From JBGOUV01 sp041477815 (lineage in GTDB: Bacteria; Acidobacteriota; Terriglobia; Bryobacterales; JACQDG01), in assembly GCA_041477815.1 (NCBI GenBank), contig JBGOUV010000247.1, positions 1-10,522 of the forward strand: a DNA stretch of 10,522 nt, given 5' to 3'. The position numbers were made by a program, and so were the translations under genes. The stretch's first letter is position 1. Every line of letters starts with the position of its first letter. Below the pieces are notes generated by a model. That model ran no database searches. It was not told the DNA's origin and saw only the letters and a list, made by a program, of their open reading frames with translations. Below are positions 1 through 6,707 of the stretch, in pieces.

Positions 1-439
1 CCAGGACGTGGCGCGTCTTGGGGTAGACGGCCCACACGACCGCGGCGCCCGCGTGCAGGTATTGGCGGATCTTCAGGTCGAGGTCCGAGGCGTTCTCCTG
101 CGGGGAAATAATCTCGATGGCCAGCTCGGGCGCCCCGCGCAGCGCCCCGCGGACTCGCTCCATGGAAGCTAGAGAGGACTTCCGGATCACCGAGACGTCG
201 GGGATCCGGACCGTGGCGGTTTCCACCGCGAACCCGGCGTTGCCGAGGACGTAGTAATCGGCGCCAGCGCCGTCGCTCCACCCTCCGAGCCACTGGGAAA
301 GCCTTACTTGTAGTGCACCGTGTAGAAGGCTGGGACCGGGCATTTCTATCACCTGTCCTTCTACGAGCTCCAGCCGGACCCCCTCCTGCTCCGCCAAGTC
401 CAGGAACTCTTCCACCGAGATCAGAGTTTGGGTAGCCAT
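1..439 (-). CDS. Uma2-family (DUF820) PD-(D/E)XK nuclease-like protein, C-terminus cut by window edge
   Basis: My reverse-strand translation from the ATG at 439-437 gives 146 residues (MATQTLISVEEFLDLAEQEG...) running off the left edge with no stop. The order of motifs matches Uma2/DUF820 proteins: an N-terminal helix with the LELVEG motif (about 24-28), His40, PDVSVI with Asp81, ELAIEIISP with Glu109, and Lys123 in the DLKIRQYL helix, followed by AAVVWAVYP. Asp81, Glu109 and Lys123 would be the restriction-fold catalytic set. Members are about 180-200 residues, so roughly 40-50 residues are missing here. The family is abundant in cyanobacteria, acidobacteria and similar genomes. It is called a putative endonuclease from fold, and its cellular role is not established. 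The gene lies 60 nt downstream of the epimerase on the same strand. No good Shine-Dalgarno sequence precedes the start. Confidence 0.85.
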   Translation of the reverse strand, partial: MATQTLISVEEFLDLAEQEGVRLELVEGQVIEMPGPSLLHGALQVRLSQWLGGWSDGAGADYYVLGNAGFAVETATVRIPDVSVIRKSSLASMERVRGALRGAPELAIEIISPQENASDLDLKIRQYLHAGAAVVWAVYPKTRHVL

Positions 440-499
440 GACGCCGTCTATTGCTATCGTATCACCAGGCAGCGCCGGCAGGATTGGAACTGTCGCCGG

Positions 500-1405
500 C
501 TACCGCGCGGTGAGGACGGCGCGCAGGGCGGCCTCCAGGGTGGGGTAGCGGTACTGGTAGCCGGTCCGCTCGGCCACCCGAGGCAGGACCCGCTGTGAGG
601 CGAGAAGCACCGTGGCCATCTCGCCGAACAGGGCCTGCAGCGCAAGCTTGGGAACCGGGAAGAAGGCCGGACGGCCGAGTACGGCGGCCAGGGTGCGGGT
701 GAACTCGAGGTTCGAGACCGCGGCCGGTCCCACCACGTTCATGGCGCCCTTGATCTCAGGGTTCTGGGCGGCGTGGAGGAGCAGGCCGACCACGTCATCG
801 AGGTGGACCCAGGGCATCCACTGGCGCCCGTTCCCCAAGCGCCCGCCCAGGCCCATGCGGAAGGGGGGGAGCATCTTGGCCAGGGCGCCGCCGCTTTCGC
901 CCAACACCACGCCCAGGCGGGGCCGCACCACCCGGACCTTCAGCGGCACGGCCCCGTCGGCCTCGCTCTCCCAGCCCCGGCAGACGAAGGCCAGCCAGTC
1001 ATTGCCAGGCCCGGCGGCTTCGTCCAGCGGCTGGTTGGCGCGGTCGCCGTAAAAGCCCACCGCGGAAACCGACACCAGCACGGCCGGCCGCTGGGAAAGG
1101 GATTCCAGGGCCCGCACCAGGTGGCGGGTGCCGAGGACGCGGCTGTCGAGGATGCGGGCCTTGCGTTCATCGTTCCAGCGCCCGGCGGCGATCGGCTCAC
1201 CGGCCAGGTGAAAGATGGTGTCGACGCCCTGGAAGCACTGGACGGCAGGGGGGCCGGCCTCCGGGTCCCAGTCGAAGACTTCGGCCGAGGAGCCCAGCAG
1301 CGTACGGGCGCGCTCCGGGTGCCGGCTAAGCACTACCGGGTGATCGAGACTCTGCAGCAGGCGCCGGCCCACAAATCCGGTGGCCCCGGTTACGAGTGCG
1401 CGCAT
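500..1405 (-). CDS. TIGR01777-family NAD(P)-dependent epimerase/sugar-nucleotide-epimerase-like protein (SDR39U1/YfcH type)
   Basis: This 301-residue protein is an atypical short-chain dehydrogenase. The N-terminal Rossmann nucleotide-binding loop GATGFVG is at 7-13, HLAGEPI at 67-72 and SVSAVGFYGD at 112-121 with the active-site-type Tyr119. RPRLGVVLG follows at 161-169 and WMPWVHLDDVV at 196-206. The C-terminal 50 residues (VPKLALQALFGEMA...LPRVAERTGYQYRYPTLEAAL) match the DUF1731 tail that defines TIGR01777 proteins. Length is normal (about 300). The substrate is unknown, and the protein is probably cytoplasmic. The ATG at 1405 fits the Rossmann motif beginning directly (MRALVTGATG). No Shine-Dalgarno sequence is visible, but a TATAAT hexamer lies 10 nt upstream. 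It is on the same strand as mscL (83 nt gap) and the Uma2-like gene. Confidence 0.93.
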   Translation of the reverse strand: MRALVTGATGFVGRRLLQSLDHPVVLSRHPERARTLLGSSAEVFDWDPEAGPPAVQCFQGVDTIFHLAGEPIAAGRWNDERKARILDSRVLGTRHLVRALESLSQRPAVLVSVSAVGFYGDRANQPLDEAAGPGNDWLAFVCRGWESEADGAVPLKVRVVRPRLGVVLGESGGALAKMLPPFRMGLGGRLGNGRQWMPWVHLDDVVGLLLHAAQNPEIKGAMNVVGPAAVSNLEFTRTLAAVLGRPAFFPVPKLALQALFGEMATVLLASQRVLPRVAERTGYQYRYPTLEAALRAVLTAR

Positions 1406-1415
1406 GTCGTAGTTA

Positions 1416-1421
1416 TTATAA
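1416..1421 (-). promoter_or_regulatory. Candidate -10 element (TATAAT) for the epimerase gene
   Basis: The reverse strand reads TATAAT, a perfect sigma-70 -10 hexamer in an otherwise GC-rich gap, with 10 nt between it and the ATG. Transcription starting about 7 nt downstream would leave almost no 5' leader. I see no convincing -35 hexamer about 17 nt upstream, so this rests on the -10 alone. Confidence 0.35.
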
Positions 1422-1488
1422 CCGGTCCCCGCACCGGGCCGCGACCGCAGGAGAGCGGTTTCTTCGCGTGTCCGAACCAGCCCTTATC

Positions 1489-1920
1489 CTATAACTGCGA
1501 GGTACACTGTGGACAGCGGCTCGCCTTTACCGGGATCGCCGAGGCGCAATACGGGCAGTCCTTCGTAGGGGGCGCAGCCGCGACCTCCGCCGGCCGGCGC
1601 CACCGGTTCACCTGGTGCACCAGCAGGAACACCGCAAACGCCACAATCGTAAACTCCAGCACGGTGTTGATGAACAGGCCGTAATTCAAAGTGGCGGCGC
1701 CGGCCTTCTTGGCTTCGGCCAGGCTCGTTGGATGGGTGCCGGAAAGGTCCACAAACAAGCTGCTGAAGTCGATCCTTCCGACCAGCAGCCCGATGGGCGG
1801 CATGATGATGTCGTTGACCAGGGAGTTCACAATCTTGCCGAACGCCGCTCCAATGATGACCCCAACCGCCAGGTCGAGGACATTCCCCTTCATGGCGAAT
1901 TCCTTGAAGTCTTTCAGCAT
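1489..1920 (-). CDS. mscL: Large-conductance mechanosensitive channel MscL with four-cysteine C-terminal tail
   Basis: The channel opens under membrane tension and releases solutes during hypo-osmotic shock. It is a homopentamer in the inner membrane. The N-terminal helix and TM1 carry the MscL signature (FKEFAMKGNVLDLAVGVIIG at 5-24, then AAFGKIVNSLVNDIIMPPIG). The periplasmic loop spans about 45-78 and TM2 about 80-103 (NYGLFINTVLEFTIVAFAVFLLV). The usual cytoplasmic helix is replaced or followed by a zinc-ribbon-like tail, DCPYC...SRCPQC, with Cys122, Cys125, Cys136 and Cys139. The total is 143 residues. The start is the conserved ML/MK-DFKEF position. No Shine-Dalgarno sequence is seen, and an AGTATACT motif sits 6 nt upstream. 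It diverges from the DUF1549 gene. Confidence 0.97.
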   Translation of the reverse strand: MLKDFKEFAMKGNVLDLAVGVIIGAAFGKIVNSLVNDIIMPPIGLLVGRIDFSSLFVDLSGTHPTSLAEAKKAGAATLNYGLFINTVLEFTIVAFAVFLLVHQVNRWRRPAEVAAAPPTKDCPYCASAIPVKASRCPQCTSQL

Positions 1921-1926
1921 GGGTCG

Positions 1927-1934
1927 AGTATACT
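1927..1934. promoter_or_regulatory. Palindromic AGTATACT: candidate shared -10 for divergent mscL and DUF1549 genes
   Basis: The 41-bp gap between the two divergent starts contains one AT-rich motif, AGTATACT. Because it is palindromic, it reads TATACT (a -10-like hexamer) on both strands. On the minus strand it ends 6 nt before the mscL ATG. On the plus strand it is preceded by TTGAAG at 1904-1909 (spacing 19, inside mscL) and lies 27 nt before the DUF1549 start. This is inferred from sequence only. Confidence 0.35.
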
Positions 1935-1961
1935 AGGAGCGTTGGGAGCGTGGGGGGGACG

Positions 1962-3863
1962 ATGATGGCCCTTCGGCATGGACGCAGGTGGCTCCTGGCC
2001 ACCGGTATTTTCCTGGTGGCCGCCTGCCCGGGTGCGTCGGCGGACGACGAGTACGGCACGCCGCATCCGGAGTGCACCTACTTCGGTCCGCAGCGGGAGC
2101 GGTTCCTGCGCAGCGAGCTCGGACTGCCCGGCGAGGGGCGGTCGCTCAGTGCTCTGACCGAGCAGGTGGTGGGAGCGCTGCCACCCTCCGGGGTGAGGCC
2201 CACCCGCAGCCGCACCGATCCGAACCGGGACACCCGGCAGGGGAACTACATCGACCAGTACATCTTCGCCGCCCTGAGGCGGTGGGGCGTCGCGCCGGCC
2301 GATCCCGCCGGCGACGCCGAGTTCCTCCGCCGCGTCTCCCTGGACCTGGCCGGCCGCCTCCCCAACGGCCAGACGGTGGCCGAGTTTGTGGCCGATCCCA
2401 GCCCCGACAAGCGGGCCCGGGTGATCGACCAGATACTCCAGACTCCCGAGTGGGCCGATCGCTGGGCCATGTTCTTCGGCGAGCTCTATCGCAATACCAT
2501 AACCACCGCGCAACTGAATCGCCTCCAGCCGGCGCGCGATCAATATCATTACTACCTCCTGGACTCGCTGCGGGCCAACAAGCCCTACCACCAGATGGCC
2601 CGGGAGCTGATCTCCGCCGGCGGCAGCACCTGGGAGACTGGACAGGCGAACTTCAGCCTCTCCGGGCGGACCACCGGCGGGCCCCCGCAGGACACCTACG
2701 ACACCCAGGCGGTCGACGTCTCCTCCATGCTCCTGGGGATCAGCCACCTGGACTGCATCCTCTGCCACGACGGCGCCGGCCATCTGGATACCCTGAGTAT
2801 GTGGGGGGCCGCGGCCAAGCGGGCCGACGCCTGGGGCATGGCCGCTTTCTTCGCTCGCACCAACCTCACCCAACCGGGCGGGGGCGGGCGGCCCTGGATG
2901 GTGGTCGACGAGCCCCCCAACGGCCGGTACGATCTGAACACCAACAGCGGCAATCGTCCCGTCCGCCGGGCTGTAGCCGGCCCGTCCTTCGTGGCCCCCC
3001 AGTACCTGTTCGGGCGCGGCGGCGGCCCGGAGCCGGGCGAGAACTGGCGGGCGGCCCTGGCGCGCCTGGTGACCGGCGACTTCCAGTTCGCCCGCGCCAC
3101 CGTCAACTACATCTGGCGCGAGTTTCTGGTGGTGGGGCTGGTGGAGCCACCCGATCAGTTCGACCCGTTGCGCCTGGACCCCGCGAATCCGCCTCCGGCT
3201 CCGTGGACCCTGCAGCCTTCCAATCCCTACCTCCTCGACGCCCTGGCCCGCCGCTTCATCCTGAACAACTACGACCTCCAAGCCCTCATGCGCGACATCG
3301 CCAACTCCCGCGCCTACCAGCTCTCCTCGCGCTACAACGGCTCCTGGAATCCGGAGTGGGAAAAGCTGTACGCGCGGAAGCTGGTGCGGCGGTTGCGGGC
3401 CGAGGAAATTCATGATGCGGTGGTAACGTCGAGCCTGGTGGGGGGCGGCTACTCGATTCCCGGCTTCCGCCAGCCCCGTATCGATTTCGCCATGCAGTTG
3501 CCGGACGTGGTCGGGGTGCCGGGCGGCGCCGGAGGCCAACTCCTCGACAGCTTCCTGCGCGGCAACCGCCAGGACGACGACCGCCGCAGCGACCTCACCA
3601 TCCAACAGGCCCTGAGCCTGATGAACGGCCCCTTCGTCGACCCGCGCACGCGCAACCAGAACGGGACGTTCTTGTTCCGGGTCTTCCCCCTGCCTAACGA
3701 CCAGCTCGTCGATGAGCTGTACCTGAATATTCTGTCGCGGTACCCGACCCGGGCCGAGCGTGAGGTGGCGATCCGGGAGCTCGCCGCGGGAAATAGGACC
3801 GCCCAGGCCGAGGACCTGGTGTGGAGTTTGTATAACAAGGTCGACTTCCTGTTCAACTACTAG
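1962..3863 (+). CDS. Exported DUF1549/DUF1553 (PSCyt2/PSD1) domain protein with a CxxCH motif
   Basis: I place the start at the ATG at 1962, giving 633 residues. An upstream in-frame GTG at 1950 would add only four residues before the signal peptide, and the ATG at 1965 is also possible. The N-terminus (MMALRHGRRWLLATGIFLVAAC) is a signal peptide. It could be cut at ASA/DDE (about 27) or at a lipobox-like VAAC with Cys22. The DUF1549 domain is at about 95-300: DQYIFAALRRWGV, FLRRVSLDLAGRLP and TPEWADRWAMFFGELYR. The haem-type motif CILCH (Cys265-His269) lies inside it. The DUF1553 domain is at about 370-625: FQFARATVNYIWREFLVVGLV, LLDALARRFI, LRAEEIHDAV, LSLMNGPFV and LYLNILSRYPTRAE. The family is common in Planctomycetes and Acidobacteria, where it usually sits next to a DUF1501 gene, as here. 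Its function is unknown. There is no separate N-terminal PSCyt1 cytochrome domain. Confidence 0.93.
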   Translation: MMALRHGRRWLLATGIFLVAACPGASADDEYGTPHPECTYFGPQRERFLRSELGLPGEGRSLSALTEQVVGALPPSGVRPTRSRTDPNRDTRQGNYIDQYIFAALRRWGVAPADPAGDAEFLRRVSLDLAGRLPNGQTVAEFVADPSPDKRARVIDQILQTPEWADRWAMFFGELYRNTITTAQLNRLQPARDQYHYYLLDSLRANKPYHQMARELISAGGSTWETGQANFSLSGRTTGGPPQDTYDTQAVDVSSMLLGISHLDCILCHDGAGHLDTLSMWGAAAKRADAWGMAAFFARTNLTQPGGGGRPWMVVDEPPNGRYDLNTNSGNRPVRRAVAGPSFVAPQYLFGRGGGPEPGENWRAALARLVTGDFQFARATVNYIWREFLVVGLVEPPDQFDPLRLDPANPPPAPWTLQPSNPYLLDALARRFILNNYDLQALMRDIANSRAYQLSSRYNGSWNPEWEKLYARKLVRRLRAEEIHDAVVTSSLVGGGYSIPGFRQPRIDFAMQLPDVVGVPGGAGGQLLDSFLRGNRQDDDRRSDLTIQQALSLMNGPFVDPRTRNQNGTFLFRVFPLPNDQLVDELYLNILSRYPTRAEREVAIRELAAGNRTAQAEDLVWSLYNKVDFLFNY

Positions 3864-3878
3864 TTATGAAGACCAGGA

Positions 3879-3954
3879 TTCACCGCAGAGTGCGCGGAGT
3901 ACGCCGAGTAATTCATTTGGTTCACACTGCGTCCGCGGCGTCCTCTGCGGTGAA
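3879..3954. repeat. Modular inverted repeat (GC-rich form) between the DUF1549 and DUF1501 genes
   Basis: A perfect 12-bp inverted repeat, TTCACCGCAGAG at 3879-3890 and CTCTGCGGTGAA at 3943-3954, encloses less perfect inner complementarity (CGCGGA 3893-3898 with TCCGCG 3932-3937). The left arm is built of three related 9-bp units: CGCAGAGTG, CGCGGAGTA and CGCCGAGTA (3884-3910). The right arm has GCGTCCGCG and GCGTCCTCT. The element starts 15 nt after the DUF1549 stop and ends 15 nt before the DUF1501 ATG, so it nearly fills the gap. It could fold in the shared mRNA and attenuate or stabilise it. No poly-T tract follows, so it is not a classical terminator. Confidence 0.8.
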
Positions 3955-3969
3955 GAATATGGTGTCAGT

Positions 3970-5358
3970 ATGAACGCACAAGAAAAGTTCAACCGGTTTG
4001 TAGCGCGGCATCCCCACGACCACACCCACTTCTGGAAGCGCCCGGTGGGCCGCCGGCAGTTTTTCCAACTGCTGGGGGCCGGCGTGTCGGGATACTTTGT
4101 GGGCGGGACGCGGACCTGGGCCCAGCAGACGGCCCCCTGGCCGGCGGCGAACGTCGAGACCCAGAACCGGGCGCGTCACGTGGTCTTCCTCCTGATGGTG
4201 GGAGCACCCAGCCACACCGATATGTTCGACCTGAAGGTCCTCCCGGGCGTGACTCCGAACACCTTCCGTCCGGAGACCGTCAACGAGATACTCTTTCCGG
4301 TCGGGTTGCTGCCGCAGACGGCCGGCCAGTTGGGGAATATCGCGATCGTGCGGTCGATCCGGGCGTGGTCGGCGGTACACGGGCTGGCCCAGACCTGGAC
4401 CCAGGTCGGACGCAACCCCGTATCGGTCTCGGGCAAGATCGCCCCCCACATCGGCAGCGTAGTCGCCATCGAAAAGGAGCGCGACCGGACACCGAGTCAG
4501 AAATTCCCCGGTTTCCTGGCCATGAACGTGGGCAACTCGCCGGGAGCCTCGTTCTTTCCAGCCCAGTACGCGCCGTTCAAATTCGCTCCATCGGCCGGCG
4601 GGCTAGCCAACACGAACTCCCCGGTGGGCCCGGGCCGGTTCAATGACCGCTGGAACCTGCTGCAGGCTTTGGACGGCGCACTGCGTCAGGACTCGCCGCT
4701 GGGCAAGCCGGCCGAGGACGTCGAGGAGTTCTACGAATCCGCACGCGACTTGATGAACAACCCGGTGTCCAACCAGGCCTTCCGGTATTCCGCCGCCGAC
4801 AGCATGCGTTATGGCAACTCGTCCTTCGGCAACGCGCTGCTGGTGACCAAGCAGGTGCTCGCCGCCAACCAGGGGACGCGGTTCATTCAGATCAATTTGC
4901 AAGGCTGGGACATGCACAGCGACATCTACACCCGCCTCGGCCCGCTGGCCAAGACCTTTGACGACGGTTTCGGCCCGTTTCTGGCGGACCTGGAGGCGGC
5001 TGGGCTGCTGGGTGAGACACTGGTCGTGGTGATGGGCGAGTTCGGCCGCACCGTGGGCCCCCTGACCGGGCAGCGGGGACGGGATCACTTCCTGCAACAG
5101 TTCGTGCTGTTCGCCGGCGGCGGCGTGCGGGGCGGCCGGGCCATCGGCTCGACCAACGCGTCGGGGGCGTTCACAGCGGAGCCGGGTTGGGGGCGCGAGC
5201 GGGACGTGCGCGTGGAGGACGTCGAGGCCACGATCTATTCGGCGTTAGGGATTAACTGGACCACCGTGCGGTACGACGACCCGTTCAAGCGCGGCTTCGA
5301 GTATGTGCCCTTCGCGCGGGAGGATGCGTACGGGCCGGTCAATGAATTGTGGGGGTGA
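3970..5358 (+). CDS. Tat-exported DUF1501 family protein (alkaline phosphatase superfamily)
   Basis: Start at the ATG at 3970 gives 462 residues. The reading frame is open 70 codons further upstream, but that stretch overlaps the preceding gene and does not look like protein. The N-terminus has a twin-arginine signal: VGRRQFFQLLGAGVSGYFVGG with Arg28-Arg29, cut probably near TWAQQ (about 50-53). DUF1501 motifs are in order: HVVFLLMVGAPSHTDMFDLK (70-89), WDMHSD (about 313-318), VVVMGEFGRT (about 351-360), GRDHFLQQFVLFAGGGVRGGRAIGSTN (about 370-396) and VEDVEATIYSALGI near the end. The family is related to sulfatases and alkaline phosphatases, but no substrate is known. It is probably co-transcribed with the DUF1549 gene 106 nt upstream. 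The ribosome site is weak: only a GAAGAA-like stretch in the right arm of the hairpin. It ends in a tandem TGATAA. Confidence 0.93.
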   Translation: MNAQEKFNRFVARHPHDHTHFWKRPVGRRQFFQLLGAGVSGYFVGGTRTWAQQTAPWPAANVETQNRARHVVFLLMVGAPSHTDMFDLKVLPGVTPNTFRPETVNEILFPVGLLPQTAGQLGNIAIVRSIRAWSAVHGLAQTWTQVGRNPVSVSGKIAPHIGSVVAIEKERDRTPSQKFPGFLAMNVGNSPGASFFPAQYAPFKFAPSAGGLANTNSPVGPGRFNDRWNLLQALDGALRQDSPLGKPAEDVEEFYESARDLMNNPVSNQAFRYSAADSMRYGNSSFGNALLVTKQVLAANQGTRFIQINLQGWDMHSDIYTRLGPLAKTFDDGFGPFLADLEAAGLLGETLVVVMGEFGRTVGPLTGQRGRDHFLQQFVLFAGGGVRGGRAIGSTNASGAFTAEPGWGRERDVRVEDVEATIYSALGINWTTVRYDDPFKRGFEYVPFAREDAYGPVNELWG

Positions 5359-5365
5359 TAAGGCC

Positions 5366-5469
5366 GCAATTCACCACCAAGACACCAAGACACTAAGAAA
5401 ATCCTGGTTTTCTTGGTGTTCTTGGTGTTCTTTGTGTCTTTGTGTCTTTGTGTCTTTGTGGTGAATTGC
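5366..5469. repeat. Long modular inverted repeat (AT-rich form) between converging genes; probable bidirectional terminator
   Basis: The outer arms GCAATTCACCA (5366-5376) and TGGTGAATTGC (5459-5469) are perfect 11-bp inverted repeats. The tip is AAGAAAA-TCCTGG-TTTTCTT (5395-5414), a 7-bp stem with a 6-nt loop. The left arm holds 8-bp units ACCAAGAC, ACCAAGAC, ACTAAGAA (5376-5399). The longer right arm holds two TTCTTGGTG, one TTCTTTGTG and three TCTTTGTG units (5410-5460). The hairpin lies 8 nt after the DUF1501 stop and 14 nt before the Memo stop, so it could end transcription from both sides. The unequal copy number in the arms suggests slippage. I recall similar sequences scattered in many environmental genomes, but cannot verify that here. 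Confidence 0.85.
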
Positions 5470-5482
5470 TGGGTTTTCCCGT

Positions 5483-6703
5483 CTACCGCCGAAACTCCAT
5501 GCCCACGAAGCTGACCACCGACTGCTCATCAATATTCCACTGCTCGTAGTGCAACACCTCCCCGCGCGCCCCGGGGACCGCCCGCAAGAACGTATAGACC
5601 GGCGCATACCCGCACCACCGCAGCTCGTCCTGGCCGGGGTGGACCAGCTCGAAGAAACCCTCGCTGTCGGAGGCGCACACGCGCGCGAGGCGCTCCTCGT
5701 CGGCGCGCCGGACTCCAACCAACTGACCCTCCTCGGCCTGCGCCGGGGTGCGGTCCCCATAACGCCGTCCGATATGCGCCAGGTCAATACCAAGCACCCA
5801 AACCACCTTCCCCGCGTGCTTCTCTCCCACCTCCCCCAGCGCCTCGAAGAACCGGCGTACGTGATCGTTCGATTCGGGCGGGCGGCCGGTGACCAGGCTC
5901 TCGGCCAGCGGCCCGCAGAGGATCGGCACAATCTTGATGCCGTTGCCCAGCTTGTGTTGCAGGAATATGCACTGGAACTCGATGGAGTGCTCGATCGCAT
6001 GGCAGTAGTCTTCGAGCAGCGCCGCCTCGCCGCCGGCCGCGTCCAGCTCGTCGATCAGGGCGAGGTCGGGCTCCAAAGTTCCGAGCGGCGTCACAAACGG
6101 CTTCCGGGTCAGACCGAATTTTTCGGGGGCCCCGTAGTGTGAGGTACCCAGGATAATGAATGTCTTATCCGTATGCGGCTCGCCCAGCCGGCGGTAGGCG
6201 GCGGCATAGCTGCGCCACCCGCCGTCGGGGCTGACGTGGGGCGCGGCAATGCCGACCAGGTGGGGATCGGGCTGGAGTGTCGCGGCGCCGTCGGCCGAGA
6301 ACTGCTCCAGGCGCTCCCGCAGAGCGGCCTCCTCCACCGGGTAGGCGGCGCCGGCGTGGATCGGGCTGCGTAGCGCCGCGTCGCGGAACTGCTGGTGTTT
6401 GGCCGCCTTCAGCCCGTCGAACGCGGCCGTCTGGAGGAAACCCTGCTCGCCCAGGGCCTGCAGGAGCTGGCGCACGACCTCCGCGGGAACCAGCTCGCCG
6501 GTGATCCGGACCAGGTGAGCCTGCAAGTCCAGCTCCGTTTGCCGGCCGTTGAAGAACGCCAGCCCCTCCACCAGCAGCGGCGGCACGATGATGGCGGCGT
6601 CGGTGTAGCGGTAGGGATCGCGGATGAACAACCCGGGCCGATCCGGGAGCGGCGAAGGGAGAAACTCCAGGTCCATACGGAGGGGGGGAAGGGGCTCCGG
6701 CAT
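5483..6703 (-). CDS. AmmeMemoRadiSam system protein B (Memo family) with extra N-terminal domain
   Basis: Start at the ATG at 6703 gives 406 residues. It begins 4 nt after the stop of the upstream phosphatase gene, so translation is probably coupled. An alternative ATG at 6676 would remove nine residues. The Memo domain is about 113-406: IHAGAAYP (115-122), GIAAPHVSPDGG with His156, FIILGTSHYGAPEKFG with His189, HAIEHSIEFQ with His239, LGIDLAHIGRRYG (304-316) and ELRWCGYAP with Cys364. His156, His189 and Cys364 correspond in my reading to the metal/active-site residues of human MEMO1 (His49, His81, Cys244). The family is related to extradiol dioxygenases, and in prokaryotes it co-occurs with AMMECR1 and a radical-SAM protein. 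Neither partner is in this window. Residues 1-110 are an additional small domain, discussed in the findings. No signal peptide is seen, so it is probably cytoplasmic. Confidence 0.93.
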   Translation of the reverse strand: MPEPLPPLRMDLEFLPSPLPDRPGLFIRDPYRYTDAAIIVPPLLVEGLAFFNGRQTELDLQAHLVRITGELVPAEVVRQLLQALGEQGFLQTAAFDGLKAAKHQQFRDAALRSPIHAGAAYPVEEAALRERLEQFSADGAATLQPDPHLVGIAAPHVSPDGGWRSYAAAYRRLGEPHTDKTFIILGTSHYGAPEKFGLTRKPFVTPLGTLEPDLALIDELDAAGGEAALLEDYCHAIEHSIEFQCIFLQHKLGNGIKIVPILCGPLAESLVTGRPPESNDHVRRFFEALGEVGEKHAGKVVWVLGIDLAHIGRRYGDRTPAQAEEGQLVGVRRADEERLARVCASDSEGFFELVHPGQDELRWCGYAPVYTFLRAVPGARGEVLHYEQWNIDEQSVVSFVGMEFRR

Positions 6704-6707
6704 TTCT

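Noticed and set aside
1425..1436. Small CCGGT/ACCGG stem between mscL and the epimerase as a terminator
   Set aside because: The stem is only 5 bp and no T-tract follows. It is not supportable as a terminator.
773..1684. 303-codon plus-strand frame
   Set aside because: It is a shadow of the epimerase and mscL genes on the other strand, both strongly supported.
1914..3605. Long open frame on the minus strand (563 codons)
   Set aside because: It lies opposite the DUF1549/DUF1553 gene, has no recognisable motif, and is an expected shadow of GC-rich codons.
3760..3969. Upstream extension of the DUF1501 frame
   Set aside because: It overlaps the end of the DUF1549 gene and runs through the inverted repeat. 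The Tat signal directly follows the ATG at 3970.
5366..5469. CRISPR-like repeat
   Set aside because: The units are 8-9 bp without spacers and form one inverted structure, not an array.
5371..6000. Minus-strand frame whose tail reads HHKDTKTQRHKEHQEHQ
   Set aside because: The tail is translation of the hairpin repeat and the rest is a shadow of the Memo gene. It is not a protein.
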